A stretch of 64,000 nucleotides of DNA from an uncultured Steroidobacter sp. GTDB taxonomy: Bacteria > Pseudomonadota > Gammaproteobacteria > Steroidobacterales > Steroidobacteraceae. The notes beneath the pieces are model-generated. The model saw only the letters and a program-made list of their open reading frames with translations. It was not told the origin of the DNA and searched no databases. The stretch's first letter is position 1. Each line of letters opens with the position of its first letter. Position numbers and translations under genes: made by a program. The stretch spans positions 62,001 through 126,000 of the forward strand of contig CALLKK010000008.1 in the NCBI GenBank assembly GCA_938008435.1, read 5' to 3'. Below, piece by piece: positions 7,163 to 15,645 of this stretch.

Positions 7163-8248
7163 ATGCGTTCTCAACTACGACAACTCTCCGTCAAGCGGCA
7201 TCTCAGCACCGCTTGCGCCGGAGTCGCTTTGCTGAGCTTGCCGTCGCTTCAGGCCTGGTCGGCGGATCTCGATCTGCCGCCGGTGTCGGTCGGAGCCGGC
7301 GTGCGTTCGAGCTTCGCGCACACCAATCCCGACATCGGCGACGACGTGGATGACTTCGCGTTGAACAGCGCGCGCATCTACATCAGCGGCAAGGTCACCG
7401 ACAACATCAGCCTGATGTTCAACACCGAGTACAACTCGGACGACGAAGAGATCCGCGTCATCGACGCCGTTGCGCAGTTCTCGTTCTCGGAAAAGTTCAA
7501 CATCTGGGCAGGACGTTTCCTGCCGCCTTCGGATCGCGCGAATCTCTACGGCCCGTACTACGCGAGCCATTGGGGCGTCTATCGCGACGGCGTGCAGGAC
7601 GGCTATCCGTTCGAGACCGAAGGACGCGCTGACGGCCTGATGTACTGGGGACAGTTCGGCATCGCGAAAGTCTCCTTCGGTGCCTTCGACATCACGAATG
7701 TCACGGGCGGCGATTCGGATGTGCTGTGGGCCGGCCGCTTGCAGCTCGACTTCTGGGATCCGGAAGGCGGCTACTACCTGAACGGCACGTACTACGGCGA
7801 GAAGGATCTGCTGGCGATCGGTCTTGCCGGTCAAACTGCGGCAGGCGACAGCGCCTACTCAGTCGACTTCCTGCTCGAGAAGAAGCTGGGCGGCGGCGGA
7901 GTCGTGACGGTCGAAGCCGAATACGCGTGGTACGACGGTTTGGGCGGTTATCCGCCGCCGGCAGCAGGCGGCTACGACGAAACCGGCGGCTACTACGTGC
8001 TCGGCGCGTATCTGTTCCCGCAGACCGTCGGCATCGGCAAGTTCCAGCTCCTCGGCAAGTACGGCGAGGCGACGTACGAGAACACGCCCTTCGGCGACGT
8101 CGATCAGGAAACGCTCGAGATCAACCTGAACTACATCATCAAGGACTTCAAGGCGCGCATCAGCCTGTTCTACATCGACGTGAGCGACGATCCGGCGCTC
8201 GGCCGCGACTACAGCCAGATCGGGCTCGGACTGCAAGTGCAAATCTGA
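7163..8248 (+). CDS. Outer-membrane porin of the urea operon
   Basis: A 361-residue protein with a signal peptide (about residues 1-33, ending SLQAWSA-DLDLPP). It is rich in amphipathic beta-strands and aromatic residues, ending in ...IGLGLQVQI, typical of outer-membrane barrels. The segment RIYISGKVTDNISLMFNTEYNSD and the repeated short strands resemble phosphate-selective-porin-like (OprP/O-type) proteins. It is the first gene of the porin-urtABCDE-ureDABCEF array, 31 bp before urtA, so passage of urea or short amides across the outer membrane is the likely job. Start ATG follows GAGAAGGAAACGTC. Confidence 0.82.
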   Translation: MRSQLRQLSVKRHLSTACAGVALLSLPSLQAWSADLDLPPVSVGAGVRSSFAHTNPDIGDDVDDFALNSARIYISGKVTDNISLMFNTEYNSDDEEIRVIDAVAQFSFSEKFNIWAGRFLPPSDRANLYGPYYASHWGVYRDGVQDGYPFETEGRADGLMYWGQFGIAKVSFGAFDITNVTGGDSDVLWAGRLQLDFWDPEGGYYLNGTYYGEKDLLAIGLAGQTAAGDSAYSVDFLLEKKLGGGGVVTVEAEYAWYDGLGGYPPPAAGGYDETGGYYVLGAYLFPQTVGIGKFQLLGKYGEATYENTPFGDVDQETLEINLNYIIKDFKARISLFYIDVSDDPALGRDYSQIGLGLQVQI

Positions 8249-8279
8249 TCCTGACTAACCACTTCATGAGGAGAGGAAG

Positions 8280-9572
8280 ATGAGGAGAAAACGCATCTTG
8301 AGCGGGCTTGCCAAGCTCGCGGCTGCCGTGGCCGTCGTGGCCGCAGGCGCGGCGCAAGCAGCCGACACGATCAAGGTCGGCGTGCTGCACTCGCTGTCCG
8401 GAACGATGGCGATTTCCGAGACGACGCTGAAGGACACCGTGCTCATGCTCATCGAAGAGCAGAACAAGAAGGGCGGTCTGCTCGGCAAGAAGCTCGAGCC
8501 CGTCGTGGTGGACCCGGCGTCGAACTGGCCGCTCTTCGCGGAGAAGGCCGAGCAGCTGCTCGTCAAGGACAAGGTGGCCGTCGTGTTCGGCTGCTGGACG
8601 TCGGTGTCGCGCAAATCCGTGTTGCCGGTGTTCGAGAAGCACAACGGCTTGCTGTTCTATCCGGTGCAGTACGAGGGCGAAGAGTCCTCGCGTAACGTGT
8701 TCTACACGGGCGCCGCGCCGAATCAGCAGGCGATTCCGGCCGTCGACTACCTCATGAACGAAGTGGGCGTCGAGCGCTGGGTGCTCGCCGGCACCGACTA
8801 CGTCTATCCGCGCACGACGAACAAGATTCTCGAGGCGTACTTGAAGTCGAAGGGCGTCAAGCAAGAAGACATCATGATCAACTACACGCCCTTCGGTCAT
8901 TCGGACTGGCAGCGCATCGTGGCCGACATCAAGCGCTTCGGTTCGGCGGGCAAGAAGACGGCGGTCGTCTCGACGATCAACGGCGACGCGAACGTGCCGT
9001 TCTACAAGGAGCTCGCCAATCAGAAGATCTCGGCTGAGGACATTCCGGTCGTGGCGTTCTCCGTGGGCGAGGAAGAGCTCTCGGGCATCGACACGAAGCC
9101 GCTCGTCGGCCACCTCGCGGCCTGGAACTACTTCATGAGCGTGGATACGCCGGCGAACGCCGAGTTCATCAAGAAGTGGCACACCTTCATCAAGAACCCG
9201 AAGCGCGTCACCAACGATCCGATGGAAGCGCACTACATCGGCTTCAACATGTGGGTGAAGGCCGTCGAGAAGGCGGGCACGACCGACGTCGACAAGGTCA
9301 TCGACGCGATCATCGGCGTGGAAGTGCCGAATCTCACCGGCGGCGTGGCCAAGATGCTGCCCAATCACCACATCACCAAGCCCGTCCTGATCGGCGAGGT
9401 GCGCGCCGACGGCCAGTTCGATGTGGTGTGGCAGACCGACGGTCTCGTGCCGGGCGATGCGTGGTCCGACTACCTCGAAGGCAGCAAGGACATCGAGGCC
9501 GACTGGGTCACGCTCAAGTGCGGCAACTACAACACCAAGACGAAGAAGTGCTCCGGACAGAACTACGAGTAG
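8280..9572 (+). CDS. urtA: Urea ABC transporter, periplasmic substrate-binding protein
   Basis: 430 residues with a signal peptide (MRRKRILSGLAKL...GAAQA-ADTIKVG). The mature part is a Leu/Ile/Val-type binding protein of the UrtA subgroup: IKVGVLHSLSGTMAISET, VVFGCWTSVSRKSVLPVFE, YPVQYEGEESSRNVFYTGAAPNQQ, and the cysteine-containing C-terminus CGNYNTKTKKCSG. It binds urea in the periplasm and delivers it to UrtBC. A strong AGGAGAGGAAG ribosome-binding site precedes the ATG. A GC-rich hairpin follows the gene and separates it from urtB. Confidence 0.96.
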   Translation: MRRKRILSGLAKLAAAVAVVAAGAAQAADTIKVGVLHSLSGTMAISETTLKDTVLMLIEEQNKKGGLLGKKLEPVVVDPASNWPLFAEKAEQLLVKDKVAVVFGCWTSVSRKSVLPVFEKHNGLLFYPVQYEGEESSRNVFYTGAAPNQQAIPAVDYLMNEVGVERWVLAGTDYVYPRTTNKILEAYLKSKGVKQEDIMINYTPFGHSDWQRIVADIKRFGSAGKKTAVVSTINGDANVPFYKELANQKISAEDIPVVAFSVGEEELSGIDTKPLVGHLAAWNYFMSVDTPANAEFIKKWHTFIKNPKRVTNDPMEAHYIGFNMWVKAVEKAGTTDVDKVIDAIIGVEVPNLTGGVAKMLPNHHITKPVLIGEVRADGQFDVVWQTDGLVPGDAWSDYLEGSKDIEADWVTLKCGNYNTKTKKCSGQNYE

Positions 9573-9585
9573 CAGCCGTAGCCCC

Positions 9586-9622
9586 TCTCCGTTCCCCCCC
9601 CGCGCAGGCGGGGGAGGGCGGA
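9586..9622 (+). terminator. GC-rich hairpin between urtA and urtB
   Basis: CTCC...CCCCCCCGC-GCAG-GCGGGGG...GGAG can fold into a long, very stable stem-loop right after the urtA stop codon. There is no T-tract, so partial attenuation or protection of the urtA message 3' end is more likely than full termination. This would allow more binding protein than membrane components. Confidence 0.55.
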
Positions 9623-9699
9623 GAACCGCGGGGCGCAATTGAGGGCATCGAAGCGGCGCGCGTTGGTGCCCCACTGTTCGAGAGAACGCACAAGCAGTC

Positions 9700-11364
9700 A
9701 TGACGAAAGAGAACACGTGGATTGTCTGCATGCGAACCGTGATCGTGACGGTCTTGTATGCGCTCGCGATGCTTCGGGCCGCCGATGCGCTCGCAGCTGA
9801 CGCGGCAGCAGACGACACGTTCTCGCAGACCGTGGCGACGCTTGCTTCGACCAACTTCAAGGTCAAGGAACGAGCGGTCGAAGCGCTCGCGCAGCAGCGG
9901 CACCCCAACACGCGTGCCGTCCTGAGCGCGCTCTTGGATGGCACGCTCTATTTCCGTAAGTCCGACCAACAGGTTTTCATCGCCGAGGCGAAGGAGGACG
10001 GCCTCGCGCTCACGGATCCGCTCACCTTGCAAGCCGCCGGATCTGCGCCCGCCAGCGAGCTCACGCGGATCACGACGAACAATCAGCTGCGCAAGCAGAT
10101 CAAGGGCGTGCTCGCAAGCTTCGCGCTGACCGATCCGAATGCGGAAGTGCGGCTCGCGGCGGTGCGCGAAATGATGCGCTCGCTCGATCGAGAGAGCGCA
10201 GAGATTCTGCGTCAGCGCATCGAGGAGGAATCCAACGACGCGGTGCGCCGCGCGATGCGCTCGGCGGTGGCGTTGGCCGACCTTGACAGCAGCGACGTCG
10301 AGGTGCGCTTGGCCGCGATCGAAACGCTGCGCGACGACTTGAGCCCGGAGGTGTTCAATCGGCTGTCCGCGCTGCTCGAGCGCAATGCGGACGGCGAGTA
10401 CGTGGAGCCTGACGAAAAGGTTCGTGCGGCGGCGCTCGCCGCGGTCAACAGCATCAAGTCCTGGCGCAACTTCTACGCCTCGATCGAAACGCTCTTCTTC
10501 GGTTTGAGCTTGGGTTCGGTGCTCGTGCTCGCGGCGATCGGCCTGGCGATCACGTTCGGCGTGATGGGCGTGATCAACATGGCGCACGGCGAGCTCATCA
10601 TGCTCGGCGCCTACACCACGTATGTCATCCAGCAAGCAATGCCGTCGTACATCGAGGCGTCGGTGCTGATCGCCATTCCGATGGCGTTCCTCGTCTCGGG
10701 ATCGGTCGGCGTGCTGATCGAGCGCGGTATCGTGCGCTTCCTCTACGGCCGTCCGCTCGAAACGCTCCTTGCGACCTTCGGCGTGAGCCTCGTTCTGCAG
10801 CAGGTGGTGAGAGATCTCTTCACCGCGAACAACCGGCCCGTCGAGACCCCGTCGTGGATGGCGGGATCGCTGCAGATCAACGAGGCGCTCTCGCTCACCT
10901 ACAACCGCCTCTACGTCGTGGTGTTCATGCTGGCCGTGTTTGCGTTGCTCGTCATCGTGCTCAAGCGCACGCGACTTGGATTGCAGGTGCGCGCGGTCTC
11001 GATGAACCGCTCGATGGCGAAGGCAATGGGCGTGCGCACCGAGTGGGTCGATGCGCTGACATTCGGGCTGGGCTCGGGCATCGCGGGCGTCGCCGGTGTG
11101 GCGCTCAGTCAGCTCACCAACGTCGGTCCCAATCTCGGTCAGTCGTACATCATCGATTCGTTCATGGTGGTGGTGTTCGGCGGCGTCGGCAATCTCTGGG
11201 GGACGTTGATCGGCGGCATGTCGCTCGGCGTCGTCAATCAGATGCTCGAGCCGCATGCGGGGGCGGTGCTCGCCAAGATCTTCGTCCTGATTGCATTGAT
11301 CCTCTTCATTCAGCGGCGTCCGCGCGGCCTGTTCCCGCAGAAGGGCCGAGCGGCGGAAGCGTAA
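9700..11364 (+). CDS. urtB: Urea ABC transporter permease with N-terminal periplasmic domain
   Basis: About 554 residues. A signal-like segment is followed by a ~230-residue helical HEAT-like domain (LASTNFKVKERAVEALA, ...VRLAAVREMMRSLD..., ...VEVRLAAIETLRDDL). The rest is a LivH-type permease of the UrtB subgroup (GLSLGSVLVLAAIGLAITFGVMGVINMAHGELIMLGAYTTYV, GVRTEWVDALTFGLGSGIAGVAGVALSQL, VFGGVGNLWGTLIGG). The N-terminal extension is normal for UrtB. It forms the channel with UrtC and uses ATPases UrtD and UrtE. ATG at 9730 is an alternative start. Confidence 0.95.
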   Translation: MTKENTWIVCMRTVIVTVLYALAMLRAADALAADAAADDTFSQTVATLASTNFKVKERAVEALAQQRHPNTRAVLSALLDGTLYFRKSDQQVFIAEAKEDGLALTDPLTLQAAGSAPASELTRITTNNQLRKQIKGVLASFALTDPNAEVRLAAVREMMRSLDRESAEILRQRIEEESNDAVRRAMRSAVALADLDSSDVEVRLAAIETLRDDLSPEVFNRLSALLERNADGEYVEPDEKVRAAALAAVNSIKSWRNFYASIETLFFGLSLGSVLVLAAIGLAITFGVMGVINMAHGELIMLGAYTTYVIQQAMPSYIEASVLIAIPMAFLVSGSVGVLIERGIVRFLYGRPLETLLATFGVSLVLQQVVRDLFTANNRPVETPSWMAGSLQINEALSLTYNRLYVVVFMLAVFALLVIVLKRTRLGLQVRAVSMNRSMAKAMGVRTEWVDALTFGLGSGIAGVAGVALSQLTNVGPNLGQSYIIDSFMVVVFGGVGNLWGTLIGGMSLGVVNQMLEPHAGAVLAKIFVLIALILFIQRRPRGLFPQKGRAAEA

Positions 11365-11385
11365 CGGCGATCGATTTCGATACAC

Positions 11386-12510
11386 ATGAATACACAGTCA
11401 CTCCCGAGTCTGCTGTTTGGCGATCGCGGCACGAAGGTGTTCTTCGGCGTGCTGCTGGCGGCGCTCGTGCTCGTACCGATCCTGCATCTTGCGGTGCCGG
11501 CGGACTCGGGGCTGCATCTGTCGGGCTACACGATGACGCTGCTCGGCAAGTACATGACGTACGCGCTGCTCGCCATCGCGGTCGACCTCGTGTGGGGCTA
11601 CTGCGGCATCCTGAGCCTGGGGCACGCAGCGTTCTTTGCGCTCGGCGGTTATGCGATGGGCATGTACCTCATGCGGCAGATCGGTCCGCGCGGCGTCTAC
11701 GGGCATCCGGTGTTGCCGGACTTCATGGTGTTTCTCAATTGGACCGAGCTGCCGTGGTTCTGGCACGGCTTCGACATGTTCTGGTTCGCGGCCTTGATGG
11801 TCGTGATCGTGCCGGGGGCGCTGGCTTTCGTATTCGGCTGGCTCGCGTTCCGTTCGCGTGTGACCGGCGTCTACCTGTCGATCATTACGCAGGCGCTGAC
11901 CTATGCGCTGATGCTCGCGTTCTTCCGCAACGACATGGGGTTCGGCGGCAACAACGGCCTGACGGACTTCAAGGAGATTCTCGGCTTCGACATCAATGCG
12001 CCGGGTACGCGCGTCGCGCTATTCATCGCCTCGGGCATCGCATTGGCGCTCGGGTATCTGGCCTGCGCTTATATCACACGCTCGCGTGCAGGCCGAGTGA
12101 TTCAGGCGGTGCGCGATGCGGAGAGCCGCGCCCGCTTCCTTGGCTATCGCATCGAGTCGTACAAGCTCTGGGTGTTCACGTTCTCGGCGGTGCTCGCGGG
12201 TATCGCCGGTGCACTCTACGTGCCGCAGGTCGGCATCATCAATCCGAGCGAGTTTCAGCCCATCAATTCGATCGAGGTCGTCATCTGGGTGGCGGTCGGC
12301 GGTCGCGGCACGCTCTACGGCGCAGTGGCGGGCGCAGTGCTCGTCAACTACGCGAAGACGTATTTCACGGCGGCGCTGCCTGAGTTCTGGCTGTACGCGC
12401 TCGGCGCCTTGTTCGTGATCGTCACGCTCTTCATGCCGCGCGGCGTCGTGGGCTTGGCGGATCGCTTCGCGAAGAAGGAGCCACAGGTGGCGGAGGCAGT
12501 GACGGCATGA
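11386..12510 (+). CDS. urtC: Urea ABC transporter permease UrtC
   Basis: 374 residues of a LivM-type permease. Hydrophobic helices run throughout, with the UrtC signatures YTMTLLGKYMTYALLAIAVDLVWGYCGILSLGHAAFFALGGYAMGMYLMR, NDMGFGGNNGLTDFKEILGF and VVIWVAVGGRGTLYGAVAGAVLVNYAKTYFT. It pairs with UrtB in the inner membrane. The gene starts 21 bp after urtB, and its stop overlaps the urtD start (ATGA), indicating translational coupling. Confidence 0.95.
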   Translation: MNTQSLPSLLFGDRGTKVFFGVLLAALVLVPILHLAVPADSGLHLSGYTMTLLGKYMTYALLAIAVDLVWGYCGILSLGHAAFFALGGYAMGMYLMRQIGPRGVYGHPVLPDFMVFLNWTELPWFWHGFDMFWFAALMVVIVPGALAFVFGWLAFRSRVTGVYLSIITQALTYALMLAFFRNDMGFGGNNGLTDFKEILGFDINAPGTRVALFIASGIALALGYLACAYITRSRAGRVIQAVRDAESRARFLGYRIESYKLWVFTFSAVLAGIAGALYVPQVGIINPSEFQPINSIEVVIWVAVGGRGTLYGAVAGAVLVNYAKTYFTAALPEFWLYALGALFVIVTLFMPRGVVGLADRFAKKEPQVAEAVTA

Positions 12511-13334
12511 ACGCGTCGACGGCAATCCGCAACGGCTGGCAAAAGGTCTTCGGCACCGGTGCACGCAGCGAGCGGCCGCCGCCGGGCGACGCATCGCACG
12601 GCACGATCCTTTATCTGGAAGACATCACGGTCAGCTTCGACGGTTTCCGAGCTCTCGACAAGCTCACGCTGTACATCGACGCGGGAGAGCTTCGCTGCAT
12701 CATCGGACCGAACGGCGCCGGCAAGACGACGATGATGGATGTCATCACCGGCAAGACGCGTCCGGACGCGGGCTCGGCATGGTTCGGTCAGACGACGGAT
12801 CTGCTGACGCTGACGGAACCCGAGATCGCGCAAGCGGGCATCGGACGGAAGTTTCAAAAGCCGACCGTGTTCGAGCAGCACACGGTGTACGAGAACCTGG
12901 AGCTGGCAGCAGCGGGCGAGAAATCCATCTGGACGACGCTGTTCAGGCCGCTCACGCCCGAGCAGCGCGATCTGCTCGATTCGGTGCTCGAAACGATTCA
13001 CCTCAAGGATCTGCAAGGCATGCGGGCCGGCGCGCTCTCGCACGGGCAGAAACAATGGCTCGAGATCGGCATGCTGCTCATGCAGTCCCCGCGGCTCCTG
13101 CTCGTCGATGAGCCGGTGGCGGGCATGACGCCGCAAGAGGTCGAGCGCACTGCGGAGCTGCTGGTGTCGCTGGCCGGCAAGCACTCGGTGGTCGTCGTCG
13201 AGCACGACATGGATTTCGTGCGCTCGATCGCGCGGCGCGTGACCGTGCTGCACGAAGGTCGGGTGCTCACCGAAGGAACGATCGACGAAGTGCAGAACGA
13301 CAGGCGCGTGATGGAAGTGTACCTGGGCGAATGA
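12507..13334 (+). CDS. urtD: Urea ABC transporter ATP-binding protein UrtD
   Basis: 275 residues with a complete ABC ATPase: Walker A GPNGAGKTTMMDVITG, the Q-loop region, signature ALSHGQKQWLEIGMLLMQSPRLLLVDEP (Walker B) and the switch histidine in VEHDMDFV. LivG-like and typical of UrtD, with an N-terminal extension of about 35 residues before the first strand (ILYLEDITVSFDGFRAL). It overlaps urtC by four bases. Confidence 0.95.
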   Translation: MNASTAIRNGWQKVFGTGARSERPPPGDASHGTILYLEDITVSFDGFRALDKLTLYIDAGELRCIIGPNGAGKTTMMDVITGKTRPDAGSAWFGQTTDLLTLTEPEIAQAGIGRKFQKPTVFEQHTVYENLELAAAGEKSIWTTLFRPLTPEQRDLLDSVLETIHLKDLQGMRAGALSHGQKQWLEIGMLLMQSPRLLLVDEPVAGMTPQEVERTAELLVSLAGKHSVVVVEHDMDFVRSIARRVTVLHEGRVLTEGTIDEVQNDRRVMEVYLGE

Positions 13335-13385
13335 ACGTGCGGGTCCGTGCGTGTGCGGGCCCACATCAAGTGCAGTCGGAATTCG

Positions 13386-14081
13386 ATGCTGAAAATCGAA
13401 GCGCTCAATCAGTACTACGGCGGCAGTCACATCCTCTGGGACGTCACGATGCATGTGCCGAAGGGCTCGTGCACCTGTCTCATGGGCCGCAACGGCATGG
13501 GCAAGACGACGCTGCTCAAGTGCATCATGGGATTGCTGCCCATCGAGTCGGGTGCGTTGCTCTACAAGGGCCAGGACTTGCGTACGGTACCGGCAGATCG
13601 GCGGGCCGGACTCGGCATCGGCTATGTCCCGCAGGGACGCGAGATCTTCTCGCAGCTCACCGTGGAGGAGAACCTGCGCATCGGACTGACGACGGGACGC
13701 AAGAAGCGGCGCGAAATTCCCGAGCAGATTTTCGAGCTCTTTCCCGTGCTCAAGAAGATGCTGCATCGGCGCGGTGGCGACCTTTCCGGCGGACAACAGC
13801 AGCAGCTTGCGATCGGTAGAGCGATGGTGCTCGAGCCGCAACTCCTCATTCTCGATGAGCCCGCCGAAGGCATCCAGCCGAACATCGTGCACGAGATCGG
13901 CGACATCATTCTGAAGCTCAACAAGGAGGCGAACCTGACCGTCCTGCTCGTCGAGCAGAAGCTGCCGTTCGCGCGGCGCGTCGCCAGCGAGTTTCGCATG
14001 ATCGACAAAGGACGCATCGTGGCGAGCGGTCCGATCGAGGCGTTGACCGACGATCTCGTCAAGCAGCACTTGACCGTCTGA
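13386..14081 (+). CDS. urtE: Urea ABC transporter ATP-binding protein UrtE
   Basis: 231 residues starting MLKIEALNQYYGGSHILWDV, the usual UrtE beginning. Walker A is GRNGMGKTTLLKC, the signature is LSGGQQQQLAIGRAMV, Walker B is LLILDEPAEGIQPN, and the switch His is replaced by Q in LLVEQKLPFARR, as in LivF/UrtE proteins. An in-frame upstream start at 13347 would add 13 residues with no family support. It is the last transporter gene; ureD follows after 18 bp, so urease and urea uptake are probably transcribed together. Confidence 0.95.
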   Translation: MLKIEALNQYYGGSHILWDVTMHVPKGSCTCLMGRNGMGKTTLLKCIMGLLPIESGALLYKGQDLRTVPADRRAGLGIGYVPQGREIFSQLTVEENLRIGLTTGRKKRREIPEQIFELFPVLKKMLHRRGGDLSGGQQQQLAIGRAMVLEPQLLILDEPAEGIQPNIVHEIGDIILKLNKEANLTVLLVEQKLPFARRVASEFRMIDKGRIVASGPIEALTDDLVKQHLTV

Positions 14082-14099
14082 CGTGCGCTCCTGAGAGAC

Positions 14100-14930
14100 A
14101 TGAACGCGATACCGCTCAGTTGCAAAGCCGAAGGGTGGCGTGCCGCGCTCACGCTGCGCCTTGCGCCGCGCGGTGCGCGAACACAGCTGATCGAGCGCGC
14201 GCATGTCGGGCCGCTCGTGGTGCAGCGACCTTTCTATCCTGAGGGCGAGGTATGCCATGTCTATCTCGTGCATCCGCCGGGGGGCATCGTGGGGGGCGAT
14301 GAGCTGTCGCTGCAGGTCGCGGTCGAGCGCGGCGCGCACGCCCTGGTAACGACGCCGGCTGCGACGAAGCTCTATCGCTCGGAAGGCGCGCTCGCAGTCG
14401 TGCGACAAGCGCTCGAAGTCGAGGAGGCGGCGCTCGAATGGCTGCCGCAGGAGAACATCTATTTCAAAGCAGCGCGCGTGCGCAGTGCGACCACGGTGGC
14501 ATTGCGCGGCGGTGCACGCTTCATCGGCTGGGAGATCACGTGTCTCGGTCGACCGGCGGGGGGCGAAGCATTTGGCGAGGGCATGCTGCGGCTCGGTTTC
14601 GAGCTTGCCGTGGACGGACAGCCGCGCGTGGTCGATCGCTTGCGCATCGACGGCGACAACGCTGCGCGCGCAGCGGTATGGGGCCTGAGCAGCTGCACGG
14701 CCATCGGCACGCTGCTCGCGTATCCCGCAGACGGCGCATTGCGCGAGTCGGTACGCAGCGAAGGTCACGACATGGCGGTCGCATGCAGCATCGTCGATGA
14801 GGTGCTCGTATGCCGCGTGCTCGGGGCGCAGGCCGAGCCGGTCAAGCAAGCGCTCACCCGCATCTGGCAGCGGATCCGTCCGGTCTTGCTCGGCCGCGAA
14901 GCGGCATTGCCGAGAATCTGGCAAACATGA
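14100..14930 (+). CDS. ureD: Urease accessory protein UreD
   Basis: 276 residues with the UreD hallmarks RPFYPEGEVCHVYLVHPPGGIVGGDELSL, HALVTTPAATKLYRSEG and LEWLPQENIYFKAARVRSATTVAL. UreD binds apo-urease and, with UreF and UreG, forms the activation complex through which nickel is delivered. It is placed directly between the urea transporter genes and ureA. Spacing to ureA is 45 bp. Start ATG at 14100 follows TGAGAGAC. Confidence 0.95.
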   Translation: MNAIPLSCKAEGWRAALTLRLAPRGARTQLIERAHVGPLVVQRPFYPEGEVCHVYLVHPPGGIVGGDELSLQVAVERGAHALVTTPAATKLYRSEGALAVVRQALEVEEAALEWLPQENIYFKAARVRSATTVALRGGARFIGWEITCLGRPAGGEAFGEGMLRLGFELAVDGQPRVVDRLRIDGDNAARAAVWGLSSCTAIGTLLAYPADGALRESVRSEGHDMAVACSIVDEVLVCRVLGAQAEPVKQALTRIWQRIRPVLLGREAALPRIWQT

Positions 14931-14975
14931 TGTGCGTCGTGCGTACGTAAGCGTAGCCCGTAACGAGCCAAGGTC

Positions 14976-15278
14976 ATGAACTTAAGCCCACGAGAGAAAG
15001 ACAAGCTCCTCATCTTTACTGCCGCGCTCGTCGCCGAGCGGCGCAAGGCGCGCGGGCTCAAGCTCAATTATCCGGAAGCCGTAGCGTTGATTTCGGCGGC
15101 GATCATGGAGGGCGCGCGCGAGGGCAAGTCGGTCGCCGAGCTCATGAGCTACGGCATGACGATTCTCACGCGCGATGACGTGATGGAGGGCGTCCCCGAG
15201 ATGATTGCAGAGGTGCAGGTCGAAGCGACGTTCCCGGACGGCACGAAGCTGGTGACGGTGCACAACCCGATCACCTGA
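14976..15278 (+). CDS. ureA: Urease gamma subunit
   Basis: 100 residues, the normal length, starting MNLSPREKDKLLIFTAALVAERRKARGLKLNYPEAVALIS. The family segments IMEGAREGKSVAELM and VEATFPDGTKLVTVHNPI are intact. It is the smallest structural subunit of the heterotrimeric bacterial urease, which splits urea to ammonia and carbamate in the cytoplasm. It is followed by ureB after 61 bp. Confidence 0.97.
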   Translation: MNLSPREKDKLLIFTAALVAERRKARGLKLNYPEAVALISAAIMEGAREGKSVAELMSYGMTILTRDDVMEGVPEMIAEVQVEATFPDGTKLVTVHNPIT

Positions 15279-15339
15279 GGCGGCAAGAGGGCGAAAGTGC
15301 TTCGGACCGGCAACGCAACGCTCAGTACAGCGAGGACAC

Positions 15340-15645
15340 ATGATTCCCGGTGAGATCTTCTGTGAGGCCGGCGAGATCGAGCTCAATGCCGGCCGCCCGA
15401 CGATACGCATCAAGGTGGCGAATACGGGCGATCGGCCGATCCAGGTCGGCTCGCATTACCACTTCTACGAAACGAACGCCGCGCTGCGCTTCGATCGCGA
15501 GGCGACGCGTGGGTTTCGCCTCAACATTCCGTCGGGCACGGCGGTGCGCTTCGAGCCGGGGCAGGTGCGCGAAGTGGAGCTCGTCGAGTATGCGGGGGAC
15601 CGCATCGTGTACGGATTCAATGCGAAAGTGATGGGCAAGCTATGA
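15340..15645 (+). CDS. ureB: Urease beta subunit
   Basis: 101 residues: MIPGEIFCEAGEIELNAGRPTIRIKVANTGDRPIQVGSHYHFYETN, then FRLNIPSGTAVRFEPGQVREVELVEYAG. Length and motifs are those of a free-standing bacterial UreB. The stop overlaps the ureC start by four bases (ATGA), so alpha and beta subunits are translationally coupled. Confidence 0.97.
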   Translation: MIPGEIFCEAGEIELNAGRPTIRIKVANTGDRPIQVGSHYHFYETNAALRFDREATRGFRLNIPSGTAVRFEPGQVREVELVEYAGDRIVYGFNAKVMGKL

